Source of the DNA: Chloranthus sessilifolius | Lineage: Eukaryota; Streptophyta; Magnoliopsida; Chloranthales; Chloranthaceae | Assembly: GCA_021018995.1 (NCBI GenBank) | Contig: CM037584.1 | Coordinates: 44,901,811 to 44,965,810 of the forward strand | DNA length: 64,000 nt | Direction of reading: 5' to 3' | Shown here: positions 10,446-20,689 of the stretch, piece by piece | How positions within the stretch are numbered: the stretch's first letter is position 1 | How the letters are laid out: every line of letters starts with the position of its first letter | The notes under the pieces: model-generated | Database searches by the model: none | What the model was told of the DNA's origin: nothing | What the model saw: only the letters and a program-made list of their open reading frames with translations | Program-made: the position numbers and the translations under genes

Positions 10446-12023
10446 TTATTTCAAGCCTCTCCACCAGTAATTCTTTCTCAAGTCTTGATACATCTTTGTG
10501 CTTCCCGGGTGGATAGCATAGCTTGACTTGTGTGATTCATCAAGAATTGTTCGTTGTAGATCGGCGTTATCCGGAATACAGAGGCGGCCCTTGAACAATA
10601 AGGAACCATCCTCCTTGATTGAAAACTCAGATGTAATGCCTTCAGTTACATCTTGACGAATCTTTGTTAGCGTCGGGCCTTTCATTTGTAGCTCATGGAT
10701 ATGCTCAAATATCATCGGTCTCATTGAGATATTAGCCAAGAAGGCTCCTGTAGCTTGTGACTCGATGTTTGCATCATATAGGGCCAGATCTTCGAACAGC
10801 TTCCATCTGTGCATACCCAAAATTAAACTAGCTAACTGAGCTGAACTCTTCCGACTCAAGGCGTCAGCTACCACATTAGCTTTGCCTGGATGGTACTGTA
10901 TAGAACAGTCATGGTCCTTAAGAAACTCCATCCATCTACGCTGCCTCATGTTTAGTTCCTTCTGTGTAAACAAATACCTGAGGCTCTTATGGTCGGTGAA
11001 GATCTCAAACGTCTCACCGTACAAATAATGTCTCCAAATCTTAAGCGCGAAAATGACCGCTGCTAATTCTAGGTCATGTGTCGGATAATTCTTCTCATGC
11101 TCTTTCAACTGTCTCGACCCATACGCTATCACCTATTTGTGCTGATTAAGCACACATCCCAAACCAGTATACGAAGCATCGCTATACACTGCAAACCCTC
11201 CACTGCCTGAAGGTATAGCTAACACTGGAGCTGAAGTGAGTCTCTTCTTAAGTTCTTGAAAACTCTTCTCGCATGCCTCACTCCATTCAAACCTTGCGTC
11301 CTTTCGTGTGAGTCTCGTGAGTGGTCTTAATATTTTTGAAAAACCCTCAACGAAACGCCAGTAGTAACCTGCTAATCCTAGGAAACTGCGGATGTCTGTC
11401 ACTGTCTTTGGTTGCTCTCAATTCACTACCGCTTCGATATTTGCTGGATCTACAGTGACACCAAGCTTTGAGACGACATGTCCCAAAAAGCTAACTTCTT
11501 CTAACTAAAACTCACATTTGCTGAGTTTGGCATATAGTTGGTGTTCACATAGAGTCTGTAGGGCTAATCTCAAGTGTTTCTCATGCTCTTCTTCTGACTT
11601 TGAATAGATCAGGATGTCGTCAACAAACACTACGACACAAGTATATAGGTGTGGTTTAAACACCCTATTCATCAGATTCATGAATGACGCCGAGGCATTT
11701 GTCAACTCAAACGGTATCACCAGAAACTCATAGTGTCCGTATCGAGTCTTGAATGCAGTCTTCTGAATATCCTCTGCCTTGACTCTCAACTGATGATATC
11801 CTGATCTCAGATCGATCTTTGAGAAATGCTTCGCTCCTTACAGCAGATCAAACAAGTCATCTATCTTAGGCAAAGGGTATCGGTTCTTAATAGTGAGTTT
11901 GTTTAATTATCGATAGTCAATGCACAGACGCATTGACCCATCTTTCTTCTTTACAAACAAGACCGGTGCTCCCCATTGAGACACGCTCAGTCTAACAAAA
12001 CCCTTGTCCATTAACTCTTGTAG
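10446..12023 (-). pseudogene. Reverse transcriptase and RNase H of A
   Basis: RT landmarks are [18 protein letters not shown] and the catalytic [10 protein letters not shown] (intact). RNase H follows with [30 protein letters not shown] and [13 protein letters not shown], then the integrase zinc module ([11 protein letters not shown]). Stops lie at 12021-12023, about 11907, 11838, 11502-11504, near 11415, 11130-11132 and near 10443. No frameshift is needed to read the whole segment. Most stops fit one transition in a Gln, Trp or Arg codon. Confidence 0.9.
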
Positions 12024-12694
12024 CTACTTTTTCAACTCCTTCAACTCAGCAGGAGCCATTCTATATGGTGCTTTAGAAACAGGCTCCTTTCCTGGTGCTA
12101 AGTCGATGGCGAATTCTATTTCTCTCTCTAGAGGTAATCCAGGTAACTCCTCTAAAAATACATCGGCGAAGTCTCGCACAACTGCTATCTCTGAGATTAC
12201 ATTCTTCTCCTCTTTGTGCTCCTTCAGGAATGCTAAGTATCCGCTACACCCCTTTCTGATCAACCGCTCGGCCCTGACTGCTGAGATAAGTGGTAGGTGC
12301 GTCGACCTTTCTCCTCGAAATCGAAACGATCTCCTTGTATTCGATCTAAACATGACGACTTTGTTCTTACAATCTACCGTCGCACAGTGAGTCGATAGCC
12401 AATCCATGCCAAGGATCACGTCGAATCCTTGCATGTCTAACAGAATTAGGTTCGCGGGTAGCTCAAAATCGCCTCCATCCATGACCTTCACGATCACGGA
12501 GTTGCAACCCTTCTCGGTATCAACCGCTTTCCCAGTAGGAACCGTCACAGTTAAAACGAAGTCTAACTCCTCTGGGTCAACTTTCATCTTCTTTGTGAAG
12601 CGAGGTGTAACAAATGAGTGGGTAGACCCCGGGTCTATCAACACTCGAGCTTCGTATGACACGTCACTTCCCTTCTTCTAGATGTGTAATTCAC
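12024..12694 (-). pseudogene. Aspartic protease of A (start of pol after the gag-pro intron)
   Basis: The active-site motif reads LIDPGSTHSFV instead of the usual D-S/T-G. The flap and second conserved region read GFDVILGMDWL. The part upstream of the listed ORF, down to the candidate splice acceptor at 12694/12695, has one in-frame stop (about 12678). After the protease, the linker to RT runs through FADVFLEELPGLP and the [11 protein letters not shown] motif, then meets the stop at 12021. Confidence 0.85.
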
Positions 12695-12846
12695 CTAATT
12701 ATAGATACATATATATATATATTGTTTATCATCATTACACTAGAATTTATCACATGCAAGTTCCTCTTATATTTTTCTAAATATAGATGCACCTTCTTTA
12801 TCTAAAATTTCATGAATTGAAATTCTTTATTTAAAAGAAAGCTCAC
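12695..12846 (-). other. Candidate spliceosomal intron between gag and protease in A
   Basis: On the minus strand the gag frame reaches Asn-Asp-Val-Ile-Gln, then AAG|GTGAGC (donor), a 152-bp AT-rich stretch with stops, and TAATTAG|GT (acceptor). Removing it would place the split glycine codon (phase 1) exactly where elements B and D split theirs. The stretch includes a TA run (about 12709-12722). Confidence 0.6.
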
Positions 12847-14257
12847 CTTGAATGACATCGTTTGTATTCTGAGCCTCTTGAGCTATGACTGCGTAGGCTC
12901 TTCCTTGGACGATCGGCTTCCTTGCTTGAATCGGTCGCGAAATAGGTACTGAAGCCGTCTTCCCTTTGTTCACCTCGAGGCATTCCCTGATCAAGTGGCC
13001 CACCTTACCACATCGGAAGCAACCCCGAGTGCCTACCCTACAGTTCGATGTCTTGTGAGGCTTGCCACACTTGGCACTAGTCTCACGTGGCGTGGAAGAA
13101 GCTGCTCGAGAAGCCCCCTGTGTGACTATAGCACTTGTAGTAGTCGCAGGGCTCTCGTAGCGTATCGGTCTCCCCGACACGAGCAATGGAAATCTCTGCT
13201 GGTTGCTCTGCTGCGTCGGTCTCCCATAGCCTCCTTGAAATGGTGGCTTCTGATTGTTTGGTATGAACCTAGGCTTTTTGTTCACCGGTTCGTAATTCCC
13301 CGTTCTGCTCCGATCAGAGTTCCACCTTCCCTGTTGCTCCCTCTGGCGGTATTTGTTGTTATTTTCTTCCTCTACCACCAAGGCCTTACTCATGACCTCT
13401 CCATAGGTCCTCAGCTGGAATGGTGCTACTCCTCCCCTCACGTCTGATCTCAACCCTTGCTGAAACCTTTTTGCTCTCATCATCTCTGTGATGATGTAGT
13501 CAGGCGCAAAGCGAGCGAGTCGCATGAACTCCACTCCATAGTCTCTCACTGTCATCTTCCCCTGAGTAAGCTGTAGAAATTGAATTTCCATTTGGTTCCT
13601 CACTACCTCAGGGAAGTACTGTTTATTGAATTCTTCAACGAATTCATCCCAAGTCCATGGCATGTCTGGGGTCTCCTGAGCCCTAGTCCGTGAAACGGAC
13701 TTCCACCAAGGCCCAGCCTCCCCATCCAACATATAGGCTGCCCAACGGACGCTCTCGTCCTCAGTACACGTGAGCACACTGAACACCTTCTCCATCTCAC
13801 TCAACCAAAGGCTTTCGCCACTATGGGCTCTCCTGTCCAAAGAAAGCTAGAGGTCTCATCCTCCCAAACTCGAAAAGCAGATGATGGTGACCGTGTTTGA
13901 GCCACTCTGGAGGTGTCTGGTACACGTCAGCTTATTTGTCGTATGAGCTGCCAGAGATGCTGCCTGTTGAGCCATAGCAGCTGCCATGGTCTCCATGGTG
14001 TGTATCATTCTCTGACGCTCTTCTCTATCTTCATTTTTTTCTCTAATTCTCTCTTGCTCTCTTTGATCTTGATCCTAACAATCTCGATCACGACCCTCTT
14101 CCTGGTCTTGGCTTCCCTGGCCACCACTACCAGAAGCCCCTCCATCTCCTATAGGTACTCTATTTGTAGGAGAGATGTACCCATCTCCACTATGTAAACT
14201 TCTATTATGGCCGCCCCTGGGTCGGCTCCTTCCTCTAGGTAACATCACGATCTGCAC
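12847..14257 (-). pseudogene. Gag of A
   Basis: The main open part (12827-13840, running into the intron) holds the retrotransposon gag domain (GPWWKSV, WDEFVEEFNKQYFP, FAPDYIITEMMRAKRF). Two zinc-knuckle regions follow; the second is intact (CFRCGKVGHLIREC) and the first has lost its first cysteine. The N-terminal part (14075-14257, starting MLPRGRSRPRGG) is in another frame or separated by stops between 13840 and 14075. The capsid/nucleocapsid layout is normal for chromoviruses. Confidence 0.85.
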
Positions 14258-14333
14258 GTGAAAACAAAGTTTTCCTTAGCAGAAGTCCCTATGCTCTGAC
14301 AAAATAATGATTGTCAAAGCTTCTAAAAGAAAA

Positions 14334-14346
14334 TGCTTTGATACCA
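14334..14346 (-). other. Primer-binding site of A (initiator tRNA-Met type)
   Basis: The minus strand reads TGGTATCAAAGCA just inside the 5' LTR. It matches the complement of the 3' end of plant initiator Met-tRNA (TGGTATCAGAGC) with one or two differences. Elements B and D have the same variant TGGTATCAAA. Confidence 0.85.
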
Positions 14347-15871
14347 ACTATGATGACCAATTTGACTCAAACTGCCATCGACTATCAAAGACGATCCTCC
14401 GTGCCCCAAAGCTTAGAACGAAACATTGGTATAACAAGCACCACATAATAAATAAAGCAATTAACCTCATTAAAGCATAAAATATTAATATGCCCAACTG
14501 GCATATTCAAAAGACAGTTCTACCCTCATGCCACTGCATGAATAGAGAACCGACCCAAACCATTGATGGTACACAGATCACCCCAGATGGTTCGCCAAAA
14601 GAATATTTAGTTTAATTACATTGTTTCAACAAAAATAAAGGCTTGACATACCAAGCCGCACTAATCTCTCAAAACTACTCTCCGTCAAAGTACGTAGCAG
14701 AGTCACCTAGAAGAAGTCCTTGGGTGGAGGCTCCAACTCGTCTCCCGACGCGTAATCCGAATCACCCGGATCTACGCCCCCCGAAGCCTCAACTGCTGCT
14801 ATCAAAGGACCTGCGACGTATAGTCTAAAAGGGTGAGCTACATCGTAGCTTAATAGAGAACAAACACAATGAACATATAAATTAAAACTCACATAGATTC
14901 CATGATACTCTAAGCATGATGTGTCTATGCTTTTGAAAGAAAACAGTTCAAATATGATGAATTTACATTCAAGTTTACTGGTTGTTAGCATGTCTTACTT
15001 TACTATTGATTTATCATGAATGACACTGAACAGGCCTAAAGTAAAACTTAAATCTTTAACTTAAGTAATCCTCGAGCAATATAGCATCGAGCCCCGATGA
15101 GATACCCTTCATCGTCATCTAATTAGATAGTTGTAAAAAAAAATGTATTCCCTGGGAATACGACCCAAGCCCCTTTCTCACTAGGCGACGGGGTTAAATA
15201 TCACACAACATCCCTGGGATATACTTACGGTCACGGATAAACCTCCGTGCTGGTGTACGGATTCGCCGTCGTATTGATCACGAATATCCTGCCGCGTCAG
15301 TCGTGGGTATCCCGCCACGTCGGTGGGGTATCCTCCAAACCTCAAATAAAAAAAATATCATATGCACTACATATAGTTATTCACCGTGTAAGTGTGCTAT
15401 CTTATATCAGTTAGGCCTTAACAGTAATTATTCAATCACATGTATACATCCCTGGGATGTATATATACCCGCATCACACCTGATGTCTTTATTACTTTCT
15501 CATCCCCTGGGGATGTCTCAATCTCATTAGATTACTGGTTCTTAATTACTTGCATCACACAGATGCCCTTATCACATTCACACGCACCCATTTTCATAAA
15601 GCTTTTCACGATTTAAAACGACTTCAATTTGATAATTATATCACTACATACATGCTCTTGAAATTAAAGTATATGTTCAAGGTGTTCCTTACCTCAAGTG
15701 TTTGAAACTCCTAGCATCAAGGTCCCACGCGGCTCCTTGTGCTCATGATCATACGTACCACCTATGGTATAATATAACATATGTAACTCATCACTAAAGA
15801 TGTAACAAAGAAGGTCCAAGACCCTCCCTGAATCTCAAAGTTAACTATAAAGTTTAAGCAAAACTGTCAAA

Positions 15872-16275
15872 GTTGATTAATCGATTCCCAAAATCGATTA
15901 ATCGAAATGCAATTCGATTAATCGATTCTCAAAATCGATTAGTCGAGATTCAATTTCGATTAATCGATCCCAAATCGATTAATCGAGGTCTCCAACATAA
16001 GGTGGTCGATTCTTAAATCGAGTAGTCAAGATCTCAAAATTGATTAATCGATCCCAAATCGATTAATCGAAATCCCAATTCGATTAGTCGATTTCCCCAG
16101 GTTTCATTTCTCCAGTGGCTGGAGCTTCTCAGTCGATTAGTCGATTTCCAAATCGACTAATCAAATCCAAATCGATTAATCAAAATTCATTTCGATTAAT
16201 CGAAATCGGGCTTCCATGACTTTTCAACTTTTGGGCCAAAATCGATTAATGGAAATCTAATTTCGATTAATTGAT
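15872..16275. repeat. TCGATTAATCGA array in the 5' LTR of A
   Basis: About seventeen copies occur; the first starts are at 15874, 15896, 15916, 15937, 15958 and 15977, giving spacings of 19-22 bp. Relative to the 3' LTR array some units have been gained or lost, which shows that the array length changes after insertion. Confidence 0.9.
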
Positions 16276-16650
16276 TTGGCCAGATTCAGCCCCCTTTCGC
16301 GCTGATCTTCCAAATCATTCTCAAACAATTTTTCCTTCTTTTTCTAAGGCTTCTTCCTATGATTTTAAATGTTCTTGACCACCATTTAAACTCCTACAAT
16401 CTATGCATTTAATTCAACAAAATTTACCTCAATCAAATCCCAATTTGATTGGATCTCAAAGTTGGAATGGCTAGGGTTCCAGCTTTAGCTCCAAAGGATT
16501 CTTCGCGTTGAATTCGGCTTTAAATACTCGAATCCCCTCTTGGCTTGCATTCACTCCTTGCACAACAACCCCTCTTTACTTTTCTCCCTCTCTCTCTCTC
16601 TTCTTAACTCTTTCAACAATCAAACAAGAGTAAGTTAGGGTTCTTTAACC

Positions 16651-16658
16651 CTTTTATA
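16651..16658 (-). promoter_or_regulatory. TATA box of the 5' LTR of A
   Basis: TATAAAAG on the minus strand lies about 210 bp into the LTR. Transcription would start near 16620, ahead of a GAGAGAGA-rich leader at 16588-16605. Confidence 0.65.
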
Positions 16659-16917
16659 CTCATTTTCTATGTGTTGAGCATAAACACCCCAGATGATGTA
16701 TGTAGTTTCAGATCTCACCTCACACTCTACACGTTTGCTTTAATTTCATATCGCATCCGTTCATCACTCCTCGAGTCAACTAGTGAACTCCTACTTGGTC
16801 AAACTTATGACCAATCGGGCACGGATCCCGAGGTCACCGTTTAATGCAATTTTTTCGGGTTATTACATATACAGTTGACGATGACACTTTTCCAACGCCT
16901 ACTTCTTCTGATAGAAC

Positions 16918-17156
16918 ATGGATAATATGCCGAGGGAGGAGATTAGGGTTTTAAGGTTGGATATGTCTGTGAATCGAAGGAGATCGTCATGGGTTTTGGA
17001 AAGGAGGAGGCTTTGATTGGTGGAGAGGATTTGGTTTGCGATGGAGACGTTGAGTTGGGTTTAGATTAGGGTCTTGAGGTTGGAAACGGTGGTGCTGGGA
17101 GGGTTTGAGAGTGTTACTCGCTTTGATCCATCTCTGCTACGGACTCGGATCATCAT
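16918..17156 (-). pseudogene. Fragment of an NPL4-like protein gene (N-terminus)
   Basis: On the minus strand from ATGATG at 17156 the translation runs MMIRVRSRDGSKRV, then STTVSNLKTLI, LSTNQSLLLS, LLRFTDIS and ISSLG. This matches, from memory, the N-terminal ubiquitin-like part of plant NPL4-like proteins, partners of the CDC48 segregase. One in-frame stop follows LKTLI (a Gln codon in the family). Similarity ends near 16918, just right of element A, and no downstream coding part is seen on the other side of A. I take it as a truncated gene copy. Confidence 0.6.
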
Positions 17157-17224
17157 CTTTGGTGATTTTGGAAGGATTCGATCTCTGTCTCTGCAGAACT
17201 TAGGGGGTTGGCGGGTTTTGGTTC

Positions 17225-17230
<6 letters not shown>

Positions 17231-17264
<34 letters not shown>
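17231..17264. repeat. (GA)17 microsatellite
   Basis: A pure GA run of 34 bp lies upstream of the NPL4-like fragment, at the position of its 5' leader. Confidence 0.95.
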
Positions 17265-17268
<4 letters not shown>

Positions 17269-17473
17269 TGGTAACTGGATTTAGAGGAGGTTTATGGTTT
17301 TGGATTTTTCAAAGCGGAGAAGAGAGAATCCAAGATATTATTAGTAACTGGCCCCAACCACTAGAATTGGTGCTCCAATGGGTTATAACTATATGACCAA
17401 AGGATTTTTTATTTTGAGCAGCCACACCCATTTTTGTTATTGTCACACCCCTTAAACAAAGGAAATAGTATTG

Positions 17474-17750
17474 ACTGCTTTGAACCATATGATAGCAGTC
17501 ATTTTTTGTTCTAGCCTTCCACGCAATAGATCTTGAGATCATGGGCCTACCATAAGACGATCATATATTGATTTCATGAGGCACATATCCTAAAATTAGA
17601 TGATCACAACATGCCATAAAAAGTGATTCATGTTCATTTTTTGAGATGTGTACCGTATGGAATAACAAATGTGACTGTCTGACGGTAGGCCTATGATCTC
17701 AAGATTTATTGTGTTGAAGATTGGGACAAAAAACAATAGTCAACGTCTGA
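17474..17750. mobile_element. Fold-back (MITE-like) element
   Basis: The left arm (17490-17568, with TTTTTTGTTC, AATAGATCTTGAGATCAT and GGCCTACC) is the imperfect inverse of the right arm (17672-17748, with GGTAGGCC, ATGATCTCAAGATTTATT and ACAAAAAACAA). The arms are 75-95 bp. Similar but more decayed words recur at 18300-18640 and 18840-19080, so several old copies of the family may be present. No clear target duplication was found. Confidence 0.6.
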
Positions 17751-19425
17751 TTGGTTATTGTATAGTTTAGAGCTGCCAAGGTTATGAATGGGTTGGACTG
17801 CCTCATACTCTTCCGAGGATGAGGATAACGACAACGCTACCTCATAGTATGTCTCGAGAAATTATATTGAAAAATAAATCTGTCATATAACTCCAACCTC
17901 TCATGGATTGATCGCCTGAAAATTTTTAGTCAAATCCAAGCACGACAAGTAGTCCGATGATTAACATTCGTATGACGGCAACACAACCACAGATTTAATT
18001 GATCCTGAGCTTTTCGGAGAATAACTTAAGAACGATTGATAAGTTAGCTTTTTTGAGAAAAGCCAAAAATCAGGGCAACTTAAGAATAGTTATGAGAAAA
18101 GACAGGAATTAGAGTCTGCTAAGAATAACAAAAATCTGAGTTGTCAAGATTCAAAGCTTTTCTTGGAAAAGCCAGGAAACACCGAGGCAAACATCTAAGA
18201 TTAATTAAAGGTGTTAGTATTTGTAACTGAAGATTCAATATATGCAAATGAGGGTTTTCACACAAAAGCCATTGGTTGCTTTGAATCTAAATTTGAGATC
18301 ATTTTTTCGCCTCAATCTTTCATATAAAGGAGCTTTAAATCGTAGTTCACATATTGAAGGGTCAGATGTTTAGCCTACATGGCAGACATCCCCAAAAATG
18401 AAAGTGATGATTATATCAGTATCATGAGAAGGGATTCTCAAGTCATTTTCTCGTGGAATCAACATATGACCATGTGATAGGTGAGCCATGATATAAAGAT
18501 CCGTTTTATAAAAGATTAGGCCAAAAAGTTATCTCCATCCTTTGATTTAATGCATTCAATAGTTTTGGCATGAAAAAATCCTAGTGGAGACAAAATCTTT
18601 GGTTGCCAATAATAACACCCTTAATTAAGAGCCTCACTTACGTCAATAGATGCAATGAGACTTGTTTTACAGCGTGGCACATTATCTTCAATCTATCCAC
18701 GCAATCGAAGTTGTTAAATCATCTGCGCTAATAGCAGCCTTACATTGGTATGAATGGGACGGAAGAATCTCTCTGAAAGTGATAGTTTTACTATTAATAC
18801 TGTTGAGAGCCTTGAATTAGATGATGGAGAACATTTTTAGTCCTAATTTTTTTCTCCATTAAATTCGGAGATCATGGCCTCCTATCCAACTATAAGATGT
18901 TCATTTCACTTGACACACATCCTTGATCATAATGTATGATGAGAAGTATTTTTTGGGTCACTTTCAAGGATGTGGTTAATGTGGAATCATCATATGACTA
19001 TCTAATATGTGAAAGATTGAGACGAAAAATGATTTTTGTTATTAGATTCAATGCAGTCAAAAGTCTTAATGGTGAAAACGTCTGGCTGCAGAAACTAAAA
19101 CTCCAATTGCAGATGTTGGAACCCTCTAAATTTTAGGCTACGGGCATGAAATGTGCGACAAATGTATGCCGGTGACGTATGCTTTCTATGATGCAAGTGA
19201 GCAGAATTAAATCTCGATTATTAAACTCCCAGACGGTCGGTCCTCTTCCACAGCCCATCGAGCCAAACTAACTCCCAGAGCGGATGACAAGAATACAGCT
19301 AAGACACCACGTTGCCAATTTCTTACTTCTCGTCTCGTTGATATATATCTGATCTCTAACATCACACCAGTCTTTTCCACAGCCTCGACCACAACAGAGC
19401 CCTCGCAGATCATGAACCCATAGCT

Positions 19426-19428
<3 letters not shown>
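17751..19428. other. Intergenic region upstream of the sugar-transporter gene
   Basis: No gene was recognised. The first part (17796-18030) is the second copy of the repeat at 565-940. The middle holds decayed inverted-repeat fragments. The last 200-300 bp should include the promoter of the transporter gene, but I see no convincing TATA box. Confidence 0.5.

Positions 19429-19466
<38 letters not shown>
19429..19466. promoter_or_regulatory. (GA)19 run in the 5' leader of the transporter gene
   Basis: A 38-bp GA run ends four bases before the start codon (GACGCCATG). GA/CT runs are frequent in plant 5' leaders and bind GAGA-type factors. Here the run would be in the mRNA immediately upstream of the ATG. 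Confidence 0.7.
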
Positions 19467-19467
<1 letters not shown>

Positions 19468-19470
19468 GCC

Positions 19471-20689
19471 ATGAGTTTCAGAGACGACACGGAGGACGGC
19501 AGGGACCTGAGGAAGCCATTCCTCCACACAGGGAGCTGGTATAGGATGGGGTCCAGACAATCGAGCATGATGGAGAAACTTGGTTCATCTGCTCAGGTCA
19601 TAAGGGAGACCGCCGTTTCGGTCGTCGCTTGCACCCTCATCGTCGCCTTAGGCCCAATTCAATTCGGTTTCACCGTAAGATAAAAACCCCCTCTCAATTC
19701 CCATATCTTCCCCGATCTGTTTCCTGATCTCTGCTTTTGACTTCCATTCACAGACGGGCTACTCTTCGCCTACTCAATCCGAGATCATCAACGATCTCGG
19801 TCTTTCAATCTCTGAGGTGACTTTTTTTTGTCGCTTATGTTCTTAGGTTTGATTAAATTATGGATAAAGCGAGTTTCTTTTTATAATTCTAAATTGTTGT
19901 GAGTTGATTGGATCAGTTTTCTATATTTGGTTCTCTTTCTAATGTTGGAGCTATGGTTGGTGCGATAGCTAGTGGTCAGATCGCTGAGTACATTGGGCGA
20001 AAAGGGGTACGAAATTTTCAATTTATTGTTTAAGCTTCTTACAGTTTTAAAATTACAGAAACTGTTGCTTCTCAAAATTTTGCAGTCGCTTATGATTGCT
20101 GCTATTCCCAATATAATCGGATGGCTCGCCATATCGTTTGCTAAAGTGCGTGATTCCACGACCAATCTTTCGCAGTTTTATTGTAAATTTTCTTCTTGTT
20201 ATTAGTAATTTTATTATTTATGTGATTGTGCCCTTCTGTTTATACTGCTTTCATGTAGGATTCTTCGTTTCTTTATATGGGTAGGCTATTGGAAGGTTTC
20301 GGAGTAGGAATAATTTCCTATACAGTAAGCTTCATTGGTTTTCTCTATGCTCTTTATTTACTTCTTTTCGTATAATATGTGTGATCTTCTTGTCGGAATT
20401 TGATATGATGCTTGTTAAATTTGGTAGGTGCCCGTGTATATAGCGGAGATAGCTCCTCAGAACATGAGAGGATCGCTTGGTTCAGTGAATCAGGTCAGGG
20501 GGTTGTTGCTAACCAACTCCTTTATGTTCGAGATTGCACTATAGTTATTTACAACTACTGTAATAATTTGTATCTATCCACATTAAATCGACTGAGGGGT
20601 CTTTTTGCTGTAGCTCTCTGTCACGATTGGAATAATGCTGGTTTATCTTTTGGGATTGTGCTTTCATTGGAGAGTCCTCGCGGTTATGG
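19471..20689 (+). CDS. ERDL6: ERD6-like sugar transporter, exons 1-7
   Basis: Exons are 19471-19674, 19754-19816, 19917-20006, 20086-20145, 20259-20324, 20428-20493 and 20614-20689, all with GT-AG borders and a continuous frame. The protein starts [13 protein letters not shown] and includes the N-terminal [55 protein letters not shown] with the GRKG loop, [30 protein letters not shown] and LGSVNQ. These are hallmarks of the monosaccharide-transporter ERD6-like 6 group (12 membrane segments). Arabidopsis ERDL6 exports glucose from the vacuole. These exons cover the N-terminus to about TM6. There are no stops or frameshifts. Exon 7 ends in phase 1 and continues 17 kb downstream at 37820. Confidence 0.93.

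Larger units (their letters stand above)
1257..16867 (-). mobile_element. Ty3/gypsy retrotransposon A (Tekay-like chromovirus), with extra ORF
   Basis: This is a complete element in structure: two LTRs of about 2.5 kb, a primer-binding site, gag, protease, reverse transcriptase, RNase H, integrase, chromodomain, an extra downstream ORF and a polypurine tract. It is flanked by the 5-bp duplication tatac (1252-1256 and 16868-16872). It reads on the minus strand, so the right LTR is the 5' one. Solo LTR S1 (6463-9120) is nested between integrase and the extra ORF. Without S1 the element is about 12.9 kb. The pol frame is interrupted only by in-frame stop codons: all pol segments stay in one frame. 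The copy is therefore defective in protein but its structure is intact. Confidence 0.95.
14351..16867 (-). repeat. 5' LTR of element A
   Basis: This is the 2517-bp partner of 1257-3793. It holds the TATA box at 16651-16658 and the palindrome array at 15872-16275. Its hairpin words with CCTGGG core lie at 15148-15164, 15210-15222 and 15442-15462 (the last with arms of nine bases or more). The first ~80 bp next to the primer-binding site (14351-14425) do not match the other LTR, although the remaining ~2.4 kb are nearly identical. Confidence 0.95.

Noticed and set aside
12004..12390. 128-residue plus-strand ORF
   Set aside because: Antisense shadow of the protease of A.
12995..13447. 150-residue plus-strand ORF
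   Set aside because: It is the antisense shadow of the zinc-knuckle part of gag A.
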